The translations under genes and the position numbers were made by a program. Below are positions 12,501-44,517 of a DNA stretch of 64,000 bases, piece after piece. This DNA is from Hydractinia symbiolongicarpus (taxonomy: Eukaryota > Cnidaria > Hydrozoa > Anthoathecata > Hydractiniidae). The notes under the pieces are model-generated. The model saw only the letters and a program-made list of their open reading frames with translations. It had not been told where the DNA came from and made no database searches. Position 1 is the stretch's first letter, and each line of letters starts with the position of its first letter. The stretch spans positions 24,887,501 to 24,951,500 of the forward strand of contig NC_079878.1 of the NCBI RefSeq assembly GCF_029227915.1, in the 5' to 3' direction.

Positions 12501-15500
12501 GTTACCATCGTGTATATCTGGGTTATTTTGCAACAGTTAGAACATACTTGATGTCATTTAACCGCAGAAAATTCGTTTGTTTGTTTAATTCTTGTTTTTA
12601 CTATGCCCAATTCCCCAATTTCAGAAAATGTAATAAAGTCCAAATATTTGCAATATGGTCAGGAACATGCTATAGCTGCATTATTTTTTCAAATTTTTCA
12701 AAATAACATTAGAAGTCAAAGTAATTTGTAATTGTACCTACTGTGTAATTACAAATATTTATTATCTATTTGGAAATTTAACAATAAAATATTTTAGGAA
12801 AAAACAGGCCAAATTCTTCGATAACATTACTAAAATGAGACCCTCGTTGTTATGGTTATGCCCCTTGCATTGACCACACCCCATGTGTAAAATATGGATC
12901 CTATAAAAAGGTATCATGTTACTTCAACTCGAATGATAACTTTTTCTATGAGCTCATAAACCGTTACTCTCTTTTTTTAACAAACAATATTTGTTAAAAA
13001 ATAAAATTCTTACTTTTCCTCTTTCAACTCCTTATTTTCTTTTTCTACACTTCGAATTGAGTTGAGCAGTTTCTGAAATATTCATAAAAAATAACAATAA
13101 AAAAAACTGATTAATTCCGGAGATCGCAAAAAGAAGTGATTTTTTTATTTCTATAATAAAAGCCAGTAAAAAGACATGCAATCGCATACTGAAATTAACA
13201 AGATCTGACGTACACTTATTTCAAAAACTTTTGATACATGCTCCATAACATTTTTCAAAAATAAATTTCACAATCCTTAAATAATGATCTACCGCAATGT
13301 TTCATTCCCATGCTGGCACACTTTTAAGTAACAATTTCCAGGCTAACTTTTAAGTTGTAGTTAGACAAAAAATCTCACCCTTCAGTGGAAAGATTCGAAA
13401 TACCTGTCTGTCACTACTACCAGAAGCTTGGAGTAATTTCAACGACTCTTTCAAATCAGAAACTTCTTTTTGATAATTTCCAATCTGCTCTGAGGATGCT
13501 TTCATATCAATGCTATGAATGACCTAAAAATACAAATAACGAAATCTCTACCAGTGCAGCAAAGTGTTTACACAAAAATACTTTCAACTTTCTTCGATTC
13601 CTGGTGACGCAGATTACAGATAATTGAGAACACTTTGCAGGAAAGTATCCAGCAAAAGTATCCTTAACAGGCAACAAAGAATACATTTAAATCTCATTTT
13701 AAAAACATTATCGACTGAATAAGTTTTGATATTCGAGTCCACTCATTCAACACCTGTCTATAGGTTGACAACTGAATGCTCTGAGAGAATTAACCATTCA
13801 CATGTTAGTACTTACAACCTAATAACCCATAAGAAAGCTTTCTGTCATTTCCTGACTTCTTTAATATTGTAGACACTTTGCATTTTAAAAATTCTGTGAT
13901 AAATATTTTAACGAATTAAAACTTTACATAATTTCGAAAATATTCCCCACAGTATCTATAAACTGTCAACATTTACCCTAAGTTCGTCTATTGACTTCAA
14001 TAAATCTTCATTCTTATCTTTATATTCTTGTATTTTCTTGTTATGTTCACGATGAATCTACAACAGAGAACAGCTCTAGAAAAATGAATGTTTACACTCA
14101 ACACAATCATATCCTCGAAACAAAATTATATGTCATACTTGTTTTTCTTTATCTTGATATATTTTCAACTGCGTTGCTAACTCTGAAGAGTGATCCATTG
14201 TTAACTACGAAGGAACATAAACATATTCTACGTGAAAATGCGGAAGTACTAGTTTTTACAAAATGGTGCTATAGAGAATATCATGGAGACATATACTTGA
14301 AAAAGTACAGTAAATTAATGTCTATCTGTGCAAAAGTTTCAGAGCTTTTAATAAAGTGAAAGAAATGCATTTTGGGTTAAACCTTAGTACATACCTTATT
14401 TAGCTGTTTAGTGTGTTGATCCTTTGCAACTTTAAAATCAATCATTAGATCTTGTTTTTCCATATGGGCTTGTGAAAGAATCTACAATATATTTTTCTTA
14501 TTACCAGATTATATGCCTAAACATTAAATTATGGCACAAGGATTTGATGGTCGTACTACCATCATTATTAAGCATTACTTCTGTTCTTATTATTTCAATT
14601 ACCTCATCTCTAGACTTATTTAAAAACGTCTGTGCCTGGAGAAATGTTTCCACTAGAAGTTTCTTCATAACAGACATTTCATCACACTGCTCTGTCAGAA
14701 TTCTGCTGCATCTATCTCTTAGTTTTTGAAAATCTTGCTTTACTGCAGAAACACTTTTTTGAATGTACAGGTCGAGCTCGTTTTTCTGTTGATTTAATTT
14801 TTCGTTATGATTTTTCAGTACTTTTCCTTCTTCGGTAGATTTAAAAAAGTCTGCACGAAGATTGTCTATGGTTTGATCCTTTCCACAGCTAACAGTATAC
14901 AATTCGTTATATCTGCAAAAAAAAGCACACACCAAGTGACTAAGATTAACCACAGAGAGTGCATTTTGCAGATAAGAAGAACATCATAAAAATATTAGAA
15001 CTAAATATTACATTATTCTTATTATAAACTTGTTTTCTGGCTGCGAAAAGCAATATTTTTTCAATAAAGGAAAGTAACAAAGTCTTTGCATAATCTTAGA
15101 ATAAATAATGCTGGCAAAGTTGCAGGTATAGAGTTAAAAATAATTTTAATGAAAGTTTGGTTTTGGTGAAGGACAAACAGTTAATCGCTACTTGCATGAT
15201 AACTGCTGGAAGTTCTAGAATCAATTGACATATAACACAGACAAAAATTTTCCTACCGTTGCTCTTCCAACTCCCATTTCATAAGTAATTCTTTTGACTG
15301 AATTTTTAATTGGCAAACTTCATCTTTTAAAATCTCTTCTCTATCATGAAAATGTTGCAACCGATCGATCTAAATATCATGGTATCTTAGAACTTTAGCT
15401 ATATATATTTTAAAGTATCTATGCCAACTTGCATTGAAATGATGTGCGAACAATAGGATTTTTCTGCTGTAAATGACTGTTTTTATTATTCATTTTTTTA

Positions 15501-16366
15501 TCCACCACCACGTTGCAGTCAAGTCTTGAAAATATCTTCTGTATTTTTTTGTTAATCAGGAAATTTTAGCCTTTTAAGGACCGCTGTTCAGTTTTGCACA
15601 TGCAGTAATTTTCTCTTCATTTTGACTAAAGGTTTGGAATAAGTTACCGGTGCTGTTTTTTGAAGCAGCATTCTAACACCCATGTACTTAAAGATGATTT
15701 AAAGAAATCACACATATAATTCACTTCTGTGGGAGTTCTGTGGGAGGGATCGCATCACAAAACTTAATGTGAGGGGCCTATGATATGTTATGTTATACCA
15801 AAATCACTGGAGCAATTGAGATTCATTTGCAAGGTACTGAAATCTACTATTCTTTGAGATGTAAAACAAATAAACAAATGAATTTAATCTTATTGATTCA
15901 TTTTTGTAAATTCATAGCCTAAAATTTAATATTACATATACTTTTAACATAACAAATCCCTTAGGTATAGTCTCATATATAATATGTAATGCAAAATGTG
16001 TATAAAATACACTCATTTAAAATAATATATGTTCATTTGCAAAACTAAATTTTTAATTTTCCTTTTAAACTTATGATAAAGTGATATACCCAATTAGTAA
16101 AACCTTGAGACCCATCAAAATTTCGGTCCCATCAAATTGCATGTTATAAAGGTGGCATGCAACAAGGTAGGCATTTTAGGGTCCTGAATATATAACTTAT
16201 ATACCTGTTTTTCATACTCCTGTATTTTATCCTCAAGTCGTTTGATTTCATTATGAATTAGATAACTAACACCACAAAATTTGCACACAGTATCATGTCT
16301 TGGTAAATTTTGAATTTCTTCTGGAAGTGGGTGTTTTGGCTTGTAGTGAGAAATATCTTCACTCAT
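9541..16366 (-). CDS. LEKR1: LEKR1-like coiled-coil protein, complete, 14 exons
   Basis: Predicted 649-residue, mostly coiled-coil protein rich in Leu, Glu and Lys. Exons in gene order, all joining in phase: 16366-16205, 15369-15257, 14912-14603, 14481-14395, 14204-14139, 14057-13977, 13523-13404, 13072-13014, 12391-12298, 11787-11701, 11625-11548, 11194-11114, 10654-10454, 9951-9541. The start ATG at 16366 opens MSEDISHYKPKHPLPEEIQ, followed by a short Cys motif (VCKFCGVSYL), the N-terminal signature I recall from vertebrate LEKR1 (leucine, glutamate and lysine rich 1). A further LEKR1-like stretch is RESFIEKMKEAEKWPGK. The last exon leaves the coiled coil for a Ser/Asn/Lys-rich tail. Length resembles the human protein. 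Molecular function is not established for the family; I do not assign one. Identity rests mainly on the N-terminus, so a different coiled-coil family is possible. Confidence 0.8.
10747..11000. repeat. Dispersed TTCGCGAAA-type repeat, intronic
   Basis: Within an intron of the LEKR1-like gene, words such as ATTCGCGAAAATTAATCC and ATTCGCGAAAATAAATCC recur with variants. Similar words appear at 28178-28262, 38490-38600 and 62025-62120. This is a degenerate interspersed family built on a palindromic core; no ends or target duplications are clear. Confidence 0.55.
11438..11548. repeat. 21-bp minisatellite abutting an exon, including its splice donor
   Basis: Five imperfect 21-bp units of the type TCTACCATGGGTAGAGTTCAG run from 11438 to 11542, followed by a partial unit TCTACC at 11543-11548. 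On the gene's strand that partial unit supplies the last exon base and the donor GTAGAC of the LEKR1-like exon 11625-11548. Most full units also contain GGTAGA- or GGTCGA-like words, i.e. copies of the donor. Confidence 0.9.
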
Positions 16367-19300
16367 TGTGTAACCAGTGTTAACGAGATTGTTTAGTCAG
16401 CTATGTATATACAACTAAAACATGAGGATATCATAAAATAAATTATATATATATGGTGTACAGTAGAGTGATTACAAAAATATATTAGAGATAAAAAACT
16501 GACATTAGATCAAAGTAAGAGTTGACACATGGTAACAGACTAATTTATTAATACAACTAAATTATGAAAGAAAGTTCCTTAATGTCATACATATTTCTTT
16601 TATCACTTTTTTGTGCATTCTTAGCTTAAAATTGTGATTTGGCAGCCATTTTAATTAACAAAATAGTACTGACATGAGAGAATGTTTGTTTACCCATGAA
16701 AACATACACGGATTTGCCCATTGTTTTACAAGATTGAGTCTTCACCCATTAAATATATTCTGGCCCCTCCCCAACATGAGTTAGCAAGATTAATATCTCT
16801 CTGTTCCTAACCATGCTCTGCTAGTAGAAATATAAAAAAAGACCTTAAAGCTCACATGCATAGAATAATTCAAAATCGCCTATACATGTTTTTAAATCAA
16901 CAAGGCAAAATTTTAATTTGTAAAATTTAATGTAAAAAAACATTAGATTTATAGGTCATTTGTTTTAGTACCACAAATTTCCTTTCTGCCTATTAAAAGG
17001 AGAATTAAGGTCAAAGAGCAACCTTGTAGCATATAAAAAATCTTAAAGTTATATATGTACAGTTGTAGATAGCAGTTTAAAGGTATGACATCACTTGTGT
17101 GAGACAAAATCATTTCTGCCCTATCAGCAGTGGAATCCTTGGCCAGCAAAAAGTTTCTTTGCTCTCTTTTGATGATGTTTGTGGATAATCTGATAGCTTA
17201 ATAGCTAGTAAAAAGTTATTTGACTACCATTATAAATATCCAACCAAGCTTTTCTTGCATTGCACTATTTTCAGATAAAGATGTGACTTTATGACTTTGC
17301 ATATTGCAGCTAATCTTTGATACCCTTGTCTCACAGGTCGAGTTAGAACTTTTGTAAGTCCACCGCTGGCTAATAAGAAACAAAAAAAACTATTATTACG
17401 GACAAAACTGAAACAATCTTTTATGACAACCAGTCAGTTAAAAAAATTATAGCAAAACCATCAACTACATGGGTACTCCGTTAAAAGGTGCAAAAAAATT
17501 ATATATCTTGAGTTAATACTTGATGAAATAATGCAATGGGAAGAGCACAATAATGACAAGCCTGGAAATGTGTGGAGTCTAGGAAAACGATCCATCGTTA
17601 CCGTGATTTGAAGCTGAGGAAACGATCCAAATGTGTTTTCATTTCCGCGAAGTAGACTTTGCGGAAAAGATACAGTGACAACGGTAACGATTAGCTTTAA
17701 ACCGATAAATAAGTCGAGAAGCATTTTATAATTGCCTTAGTTAGCGACAACGACTCAATAGTGTAATGTGTCTTCCCCTTCATTATACGTAGTCCAAGTC
17801 ACTGTGCCGACTGCCGTATTGCAATCATATATTTGGATGGATATATTTATGGTTATGGGAAATATCTCAAGTCATAACACTGAAACGAAGCCCTGGGAAC
17901 AACGTTGACAATATTTAAAAAAAGAAGAACAAATTTTCTTCATTAGAAATAATTGTGTATTTGAACACTGTCTAAGCTAGAAGCTCCAATTCTAATGCTA
18001 GCGATTGATCGATCTTCTATACCTTACAATGACAGTTTCACTTGCCAATAAAAAATATTGAAATATTGTTCAAGGGAAACGATTTATCGTTACCGTCTTC
18101 ATTGATTCGCAGAAATATCGTGGAAACGAAACGAGCGTTTCTGCCAAATTTCATGGCCTGAATGACAAAAATAGAAAAATATATACTCCTTCTTCTTCTA
18201 ACAATTTTAAACTCACTTTGAAGGAAAGCCTTTAAATTGATCATGAAAAACCTGTGACGAATAAAACCATTCAATCCATTCCTCTAGATATTTTCTGGTG
18301 TGTAATTTTATTGTTTATTTCATGAATTTTATTTAAACCTTGTTATTTTTTACCATGCTTGTAGGAACGTGATCATGGGATGAGTATGCCACTGAAAGTT
18401 TGTCAGTGAATACATGACTTGATGAAAACTATTCCTTTTTGTTTCTAATGTTTATAACAATAACAGCTTTCATCTTATGTTATTCATCAAAGACAAAAAA
18501 ACACCTCACACCAAAAACATATTAATTAATACATTTGTCATGCTATATTTTATCTATTTGGTCGTTGGCAAGGGCTTGTGTTGTGTTGGGAAAACTAGAA
18601 CTAAATGTGTCTGTACCTTACTTGATAAAAAGGAAATAAAAATGATCCCAAAAAATTATACAATTTTATCGATCTTTTCGGTGATGACGTCACAAGCGCA
18701 AGAGCAGCTGAAGCGCACAAAACACAATGTTGAATGTTTATATTGAAAGAGTGCAGCACGCCAGAAGGATGCCTGAAACACAGAAATATTGTTATACTAT
18801 AGATTTGTATTTTTTTATTTGTATATTTTTAATATATCTTCTGAATCAAGGCAGAATATTGCTGCTACTGAAAGACCAGAAACCTCTCCAATAGTTACAA
18901 AGAATAAATATTTAATAGATTTGTAACAGGCACTTAGTAAAGTTATTTATTTTCTTATATAAATATATTTACATATATCTTTACAAGTTTTTATGATAAG
19001 AAACCGAACTATTAAAATTCTTTATCCACAGATTCCTTGAAACCTGCATAACTATAATAGAGATCATTATTTAACTTGTTTTCTATATCTTATTCTTTTT
19101 CAATTTTCACAGATGCTACAATTATTTAACTTTTTCATTGAACTGAGACGGTCTAAGTTTTATCATTTGTTGTCCTTTTTTATTTCAGTGAAAACAATGG
19201 GCATGTGCACACTGTGTAGGTTAATAAACAGGACTTACTCAGGGTAAGATGGCTATTAATAAAGATTAAAGATTTTTTGGGTAGTATTGTCAAAGCCATA

Positions 19301-22267
19301 AGGACGGAAAATGTAAGATTCAAGAGAAACTGAAAATAAATTTTGCTAATTTAAAGCAAATATTACTTTTTTGGATAGATTTCTTTGATTACTGTGGTCT
19401 GTTGTTTATATTTTCCACCTACAGAAATGCTTATGCATGTGTAAAAATTCGCAAACTTTTTAACTTCTGTAAACATTGGCAAGTCATCTAAAAAGGAGGG
19501 GAGCAATATGTCAAATTGGAGTTCGCTTTAGTTAACAGTTTTCAATGACTGTCTTTCTTAACAAAAATGACCAGCAGTGGGCAGTTTACCAGATATTCAA
19601 TTATACTGGAAAAACCTTCACGTTTTCCAGTCCAATCCTAAACAGAAGACAGCACTTTTCGAGCAAAACAAAAAATCTTATACCCCTCTGCTCTGGCATA
19701 TTTGTTTACGATTTGTCTCGATAAGTCACGTCTTTACTATTACCAGGGGCATTTCCGCGGCTGTTGTGCTTTTGCTATTGGTAGAAACGCCCGCAACCCT
19801 ATCCCAGCTCTCTTTTTGGGATTTCTACGTCGTCCGTCGTGATTGTCAGAGTTTCCTCATTCAAATAATTTACAGTGGGAAAAAGGCAAGTAGTGGGTTT
19901 GCAAATTAACCATGCTCTATGGATAAATCATATTAATCTGTAGGGGTGATATAACCTTCTAAATTACGGTGGGTCGATGAGAATGTCGTTGTTTTAAAAA
20001 TTGGGCTAAAAGCGCGATATAACCTTTTAAATTTACACAAGGCTATTCTCGTCCCTAGAGTTCTTTGAGCTAGTTGTATAATTTTAAAAGGATGACTTAT
20101 ATAACATGTGTATATTTGGCCATAACATTGTTATTCTATAACCTACTGGCTTGGTTATATCACGTACTTCATTGTTATATATAATAGCCACGTGCTCTTA
20201 CAGACTGGGTTTTACACAGCATAACAAACTCAAACAACATAGGTATTTAATTCCGATTAAAAAGCTTTTTTTGGTTCAACAGACGAATTTTTATACTAAA
20301 CAAAACTTTTTATGAAGTTTATCTTCCACAAAAGCCGCGAAAACTTTTAAACTGGATCCAAACTTAATTCAAGGGCCTGTAGCGTTTTTTATATGAATAT
20401 TTCATCCCAGAACATCCTAGTGTTATTCATTTCCATTAAAACTATTACTCATAATGGCTATTAACAATCTTGCAGTCATATTTTCCCCTGCTTTTGCTTA
20501 AGGACTGATTCAAGGACTTTGGAATCCCAAATTGTGGAATCTCTACAATTAGGTTGTGTTTTCACACTCCCTTTTTCGACAAATAAATTGAATAGCACAA
20601 GAATTTTTTTTTTTTAAGCGTTGATAAATTTCGGCCGAAGATGCTTTTTTGCAGAATTTTAGGATAAACTTTTTACTGTTATATAGCTTTTAACTTTTTA
20701 CTGTTTTGTGAGATATACTTTTGTAAATATGTACTTAGGCACTACGCTTCTGTTTTACACTAAACACCCATTCCCGTTCGCCAAAACCACCAATTTGATG
20801 TTATTGGTTCTAAATGTACATTCTGCTTTTTTCACATGGGGACGAGGTTGTTGCGCAGTCATATTACTGCACAATGCTTGAATTTCGATGGTTTTATTTG
20901 CATTACGCACTTTGTAGATTTTTATAGAAAATCAAATGATTTAGTCTGATTCGCCTGTGAGCGAGGTTGATTTATTTCAACACCAAATGTTCGCAGTATT
21001 ACTTCGTCTTGTCAGCGTTATGCTCCTTTTTTCCCAAGCAAAATTATCTTTAATATCCATCGAAACAACAGCTTAGAACCCTGGACACATTGGAAAAATG
21101 ACCTCTTTGGCTAATTTTTCAAATGTCTAAACAGCGTCACTTGGCCAGCTCTGAAGTAGGCTGCAAAAGTTTTTGGACCTTCCGATCCACACACACTAGA
21201 AGGGTCCGATAAAGTAAAAAACAGTTAAAAAATTATGTCCATTTAATATTTCCGATGTAAACATTTAAGAGCGGAGTGCCTGTTACTTAGAAACAGCATT
21301 TATTGCTTGTGATTACGAGTCACGAAACCCCGTCCTCCCTACCACTAATCTATGTCTGGTTAACCTTTTTTTACACTTATTTGTATTTTTTACACTGATG
21401 AGTCTTGAGTTAAAGTAATGAAAATTACGAAAAGAAATATCAAGGTTCACGTAACCTTAACAAAATGTTAAAAACAAAGCTGCATAAATCCCGTGTTGTA
21501 GAAACTAAACGATAACAACAACAACAACAACAAAAACAAATTACTAATTGACAAAAGAAACAAAACTGTTGTAAAATAATAATTTTTTTTTGTTCAAGAA
21601 ATTTACAATTTTAATCTAGTGAAGTTTGCAGTTATCCTTATTTCAAAAAATACTTAAATCGACGATGTTTTGAAATATTTCTTCAGCTTTTCACGACACG
21701 CATGAACAAGAATACTGACATTTCGCAATACACCTATATCTATTAGCAAATACTGTAAATTAATATGTCACAGCTACGTACGTTAACTAAATTAACTCAA
21801 GGCAGAAAAAAAATCCTAAAGGATATAGAATATGTTACAACAGTTAGAGATATTGTCAAGAGTGATATTTGCTTGAATTTATGAGAGATACAAAGATATG
21901 CCGCCTTGAGTTACGCGAGTATATAATGCATTTATAGTGGAGCTCTTATTCAAATAAATTAAAGGTTTTCTGATCCCTAAACAGCTGTTACAAACATAAT
22001 GATATACGAATCAACAACAAATATAAACTCTGCTTTGCATGATTCATCACGATTTTTTGTTTGTAATGTAATGTTCCAACGTCTCCATCAATCACACATT
22101 CACGTATACACTTGAATTTAAAAAAACACCCGCTCAAATTATTCATCTGCTATTAACTCGATGGTGCTTATAGGCTTTTTTAAAAATTCTTCAATAATTA
22201 GTCTCTGAAGCAACATATTTTTGTAAGTCAAGTTCGCTGATGCTGCAAATTTAATTGAAAAAACAGT
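16367..22267. other. 5.9-kb intergenic spacer, LEKR1-like promoter side to G-beta 3' side
   Basis: The right part must hold the G-beta 3' UTR and the left part the promoter and 5' UTR of the LEKR1-like gene, but no TATA-box or conserved block stands out. Two related words AAACGATCCATCGTTACCGT (17586 region) and AAACGATTTATCGTTACCG (18078 region) are about 500 bp apart. A CAACAACAACAA run lies near 21513. A fragment of the 7389-7500 MITE end is at about 20835-20850. Open frames at 18477, 19577 and elsewhere look random. Confidence 0.6.
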
Positions 22268-26098
<3,831 letters not shown>

Positions 26099-26940
26099 AT
26101 TTTATATCTGTATACTAAACAAGATAAATGTCTTTTTGGTAAGTTCCGTCTATTTGTTTCAACGATATAAAGACAAGATACTGCGCCCCTTCTCTCTTCA
26201 AAACGAAAAGTTTAAAATCAACAAATTCTGTCTACACAATTTTCAAATAACGATTACAATGTATATCTCTGTTCTTGCATACCAATAAATTCCATATATA
26301 ATACAACGTGTGTTTTAATCAACAAACACAAAACGAAGCAATCGCTACGACTAAACTTGAAACAACAAGAAATATACAAGATGGCTGCTCAGCTCAGGGA
26401 GTGTCGAGAAATTTTGATCAAAACAAGAAAATACTGACCAATCAGAACACAGGAATATAATGCGCGACTAAACTGACGACTCTTTATCGGGTGGACTTCA
26501 CTCGCCACTTTTGTTTTTACGAGTAACAAAACAAAACGGATTCCTCGATGCAAAAGAAAACAGACCGTGCCCCTTCATCATACTCTGTTTGGTTTTAAAC
26601 AAACAAAAAAACAGAAGCAGTTTTTAGCAGGTCTTGCAACTTCGTTATTTCTTTCTTTCTAAATTGAGGATTTTTTTGCTATTATATGCTTGCGTTTGTA
26701 TAAAAAATTTTGATATGAAAAAGGCAAAAAATCCCTCTCGGCACCCGGGTGCGATAGCTTTGACTTACGCGGCGCGGTTTCGAAAGTGATATTATAACAT
26801 TAACCGGATAGTTACTGTTTAACAAAGAATTTGTAAGGGGATAGACCAAGCCATACAACGACATAAATAAACATTGAAAGTGTTATTTAAACTGTAAAAA
26901 TATTTTTAAACTGAAACAAGTTTCCTAAGGAATTGCCTTT

Positions 26941-27093
26941 TATAATACCCGTATACGTCTGTATACGGGTATTATAATGTCTGTCTGTCTGTCACGCAAA
27001 ATGGTAGCTTAGCTGCGCAAGTAGCCAGACGCACGCAATGCGGTATAAAAAGGACGGGCAAACCCGTGGATTTTTCCACGGGCTAACGACTAG
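26941..27093 (+). mobile_element. Helitron-like short non-autonomous element, copy 1
   Basis: Shares order and sequence with the copy at 36570-36707: TATAATACCCGTATA-type start, (GTCT)n array, CACGCAAAATGGTAGCTTAG, a GACGCACGCAATG block, GGTATAAAAAGGACGG, the hairpin CCCGTGGATTTTTCCACGGG, then CTAACGACTAG followed by T. A hairpin about 8 nt before a terminal CTRR and a following T is the Helitron 3' signature. This copy's left end is rearranged: 26941-26956 and 26961-26976 form perfect 16-bp inverted arms around GTCT, so the left end seems to have been copied in inverted form. Confidence 0.7.
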
Positions 27094-27345
27094 TATCACA
27101 TTAATTATGCAAAATTATGTTTCCATTATGCTAAACGAAACACTGGTACAACAACCAACGCAACGTTCAACGTACGCAAGGGCAAACACACAAAATCTTT
27201 CACGCAAACATATAAACGCAGGAGTAATGTTGTTCAGGAAATGTTTCTCTTAGTAGAGAATAAGCGTTGCATTTTTAGGAGTAAATACGGTACACCTTTT
27301 TTAAAACATAGGCAAAAATCCTGACAAGGCTGATCATTATCTGTA

Positions 27346-27385
27346 TGTCTACTGTTTTAAACAGTTGTCTATTGTTTTAAACAGT
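27346..27385. repeat. 20-bp tandem duplication
   Basis: TGTCTACTGTTTTAAACAGT is followed at once by TGTCTATTGTTTTAAACAGT, one mismatch. Each unit has a GTTTTAAAC near-palindrome. Confidence 0.9.
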
Positions 27386-27900
27386 AGACCTTTTGTTTTC
27401 ACCTGAAGTCCCATACTTATCAAACATCTTGTTGCGTGCATTTAACGATCTTGTTTCTCGCTTGAGCAGTTCACAAATTTTAAATTGCTGTAAAACAAAG
27501 GCTATCCGACATTTAAATTTTGCACAAACGTCACTTTCCTAATGGATACAAAATGCCTTTCCTATATATACTTTCACACCGGATACGTTTTTTTGTCTAA
27601 TGGAAACATGTCTTAGAAATCTCAGTACTATAAGAACACTTAGACAAGATATGTACAAACCGTTGTCATAACGTCGAGGAATTATACGGATTGCTGAATA
27701 GCAAAAAAACCTTAAGATTCATGGTTATATCCAGGCGTCCCTTGTTTTACGCCAGTTTGCTAAAAATTTATTTGAAATGTAAAGTTGGACGTAGTTTTGT
27801 GATATCGTGGTCACATTATTCTTATTTTCGGTTTTTATTTTACAGTTTGCGCACGGGGAAAGAAGAAAGAAAAAAATCTACATTTCTAATTCGATGAAAT

Positions 27901-27906
27901 TTTATT
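27901..27906 (-). terminator. Candidate poly(A) signal of ATAD3
   Basis: TTTATT on the + strand is AATAAA on the gene's strand, about 45 nt beyond the ATAD3 stop codon. Spacing suggests a short 3' UTR, if used. Confidence 0.45.
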
Positions 27907-27948
27907 AAAAAAAGAAACACTTTATAAAATCTAACGAACAACACAATT

Positions 27949-42381
<14,433 letters not shown>

Positions 42382-43245
42382 CTTTCCAGGGTTATATATA
42401 ATTTTTTTGTAAAACTGTAGTGAAGAAATATAATATATAAATGTGACGATTCCAATTTTGATATTATTGAATTTGAAAACAAACTATAATATTTATGGAT
42501 AGCTATTTAGCGTAAATAGCCAATTTGGCCAATGCGTTTTTTTTTCTTGCATGTTAGAATCTGCGCATGTATATGGCACATTTTGTAAACATTCGCAACT
42601 CATCTGTATCAGTAAGTACACAAATATAAAAGTATGGCTGTTCCACTCTTTTTGTATAATACAAAAAGTGACAAAATACTGACTAAGCTTTTTTACCAAT
42701 ATTCACTTCACCTTTTTTAAATGCATTAATGAACAAAATCTTTCAAAAGAAGAAAATAATGTTGCATATTTTTAGTTTACATTTTGAATTAAATTTGTTT
42801 GAAGGAGATTTTTTGGCCTTTAATAGCTTAAAAAATAATTTTCCATTAATCAAAAATCATTGGCCAAAAAGTGAGTGATTGTAAACCTTTTCACTTTTCA
42901 GTTAAGTTACTAAATTTTACTAAATTTTGTGAAAATGAGTAATATGTTTACCAACTAAAGTTTTGTCGACAGGGAAAACTTATCGAAAGTTTTTTATTAA
43001 TTTTCCCAGATAACCCCATTTCCCGTCCCCACAAATTTGTCATTAAAAAGGCCAAAAGATTATTTCTTTAAATAAATCTGATCTACTTTTACAACTTGTG
43101 TCTCGCATCCAAAAAGCCCTATGCTATCACTGGATCCTACTTTATGTTAAATCCTGTAACATTTAAATATTCCACACTATGAAACACCGATTTTGTAGAT
43201 CAAAGATAGTATTTTGAAATAATTTGTTGTCCACATGTTTCACAT

Positions 43246-43495
43246 GACATGCATAAAGTGATTGTGAGTTTGGGGATTAAAAAGACCAAAACGTTTAAAA
43301 AATGTCAATAGGTACACACACAATATATTTTTTCAATACATTTGGACGAATTGGCATGTTATGTTCAAAAGACATGCATAAAGTGATTGTGAGTTCGGGG
43401 ATTAAAAAGACCAAAACGTTTAAAAAATGTCAATAGGTACACACACAATATATTTTTTCAATACATTTGGACGAATTGGCATGTTATGTTCAAAA
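43246..43495. repeat. 125-bp tandem duplication, nearly identical copies
   Basis: 43246-43370 and 43371-43495 match apart from a single T/C difference (GAGTTTGGGG against GAGTTCGGGG). Each copy contains GACATGCATAAAGTG and ends TTATGTTCAAAA. The near identity indicates a very recent duplication or an assembly duplication. Confidence 0.95.
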
Positions 43496-44426
43496 GTGGC
43501 AGATGATATATATGTGACGATTCCAAGGAATTTGATAACAAGCTATAATTATCGATCACTATTTATCGATAATTCATTAAAAAGAACAGAATTACTGATA
43601 AATAAAATGGATTAGCGCTTAGGTCATTAGCAATAAACAATGCTGAGCTATAATTATTGCTAATTTGATTTGCTTTGTCAGCAGATTTTTGATAATAGTG
43701 CAATATGGCCGACGCATAAATTTTTTAGTTAATTATGCGCTAAGCACAGAAGACAACAATCTTTCTATGTTTGTCGATTAAATTGCTTCCAAACCAGTCA
43801 ACATAAAATGTGGCTTGTTGTTTTTTAGGAGTTGTATTTATGTCTTTTTTTTGAAATTATAAACATATTTTGTTTAATCGCTACAAAAAAATTAAGCACC
43901 AATTTAGTTAGTCTCTTTTAATTTTCTGCGTTCCTTAAAATACCATAAGCCGTATGTAGCATGCGGCTCACCCTGAGCAATTCCATTTCACACGCTGGTT
44001 TTCGGCGAGCAACTGCAATACAGGCCAGGCGTTATGATGAGTGGTACCCCAGCTCAGGTTATATTCATTGGAATTTTAGAGATTGGTGGTTATGAAACAA
44101 GATTAATTTGAATTTAGAAGGAGCTAGCTAACTATCTGAAAAAAAATGTTTCAAACAAGCCTATAATGTTGTAAGCCTAAAATCATTTTTTCCTGTCTTT
44201 AAACTGCTAAATTAGTTTTCTGTGTTGGATTAAGATACTGTGTGCAGAGACAAAAAAATTGGGTTAACAACACGAAGCTTAAAAATGATGATTTTGTTTT
44301 ATGGTATATAGCAAACAAACATTACAGTACCATAAAACTTATTATATTAACTAACCTTAATTTAGGACTTAAATTACAATTTCATATCTTTAAAAATCAA
44401 CAAATTTACTATAAGCACAAACTAAA

Positions 44427-44517
44427 TCTGTCACGCAAAATGGTAGCTAACTGCAGTAGTAAAACACGAAATAAAAAACAGGCCAAACCATGGATTTTTC
44501 TATTGTTCACCAACTAG
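44427..44517 (+). mobile_element. Helitron-like element, degenerate copy 3 (3' part)
   Basis: Starts inside the GTCT array (TCTGTCACGCAAAATGGTAG) and ends CACCAACTAG followed by T, with CCATGGATTTTTCTATTG as the decayed terminal hairpin. The middle has diverged and the left end is lost. Confidence 0.6.

Larger units (their letters stand above)
26099..27948. other. Intergenic region between G-beta (5' side) and ATAD3 (3' side)
   Basis: Holds the G-beta promoter and 5' UTR on the right of 26098 and the ATAD3 3' flank near 27948. At about 26380 the + strand reads ACAAGATGGCTGC, which resembles a YY1-type core often near housekeeping promoters; this is suggestive only. The middle carries a Helitron-like element (26941-27093) and a 20-bp tandem duplication (27346-27385). 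Confidence 0.6.

Noticed and set aside
13991-14359. 122-residue + strand open frame
   Set aside because: Antisense to LEKR1-like exons 14057-13977 and 14204-14139, which join in phase with the other exons.
14472-14729. 85-residue + strand open frame
   Set aside because: Antisense to the LEKR1-like exon 14912-14603.
19577-19909. 110-residue + strand open frame
   Set aside because: No domain, weak start context, isolated in intergenic DNA.
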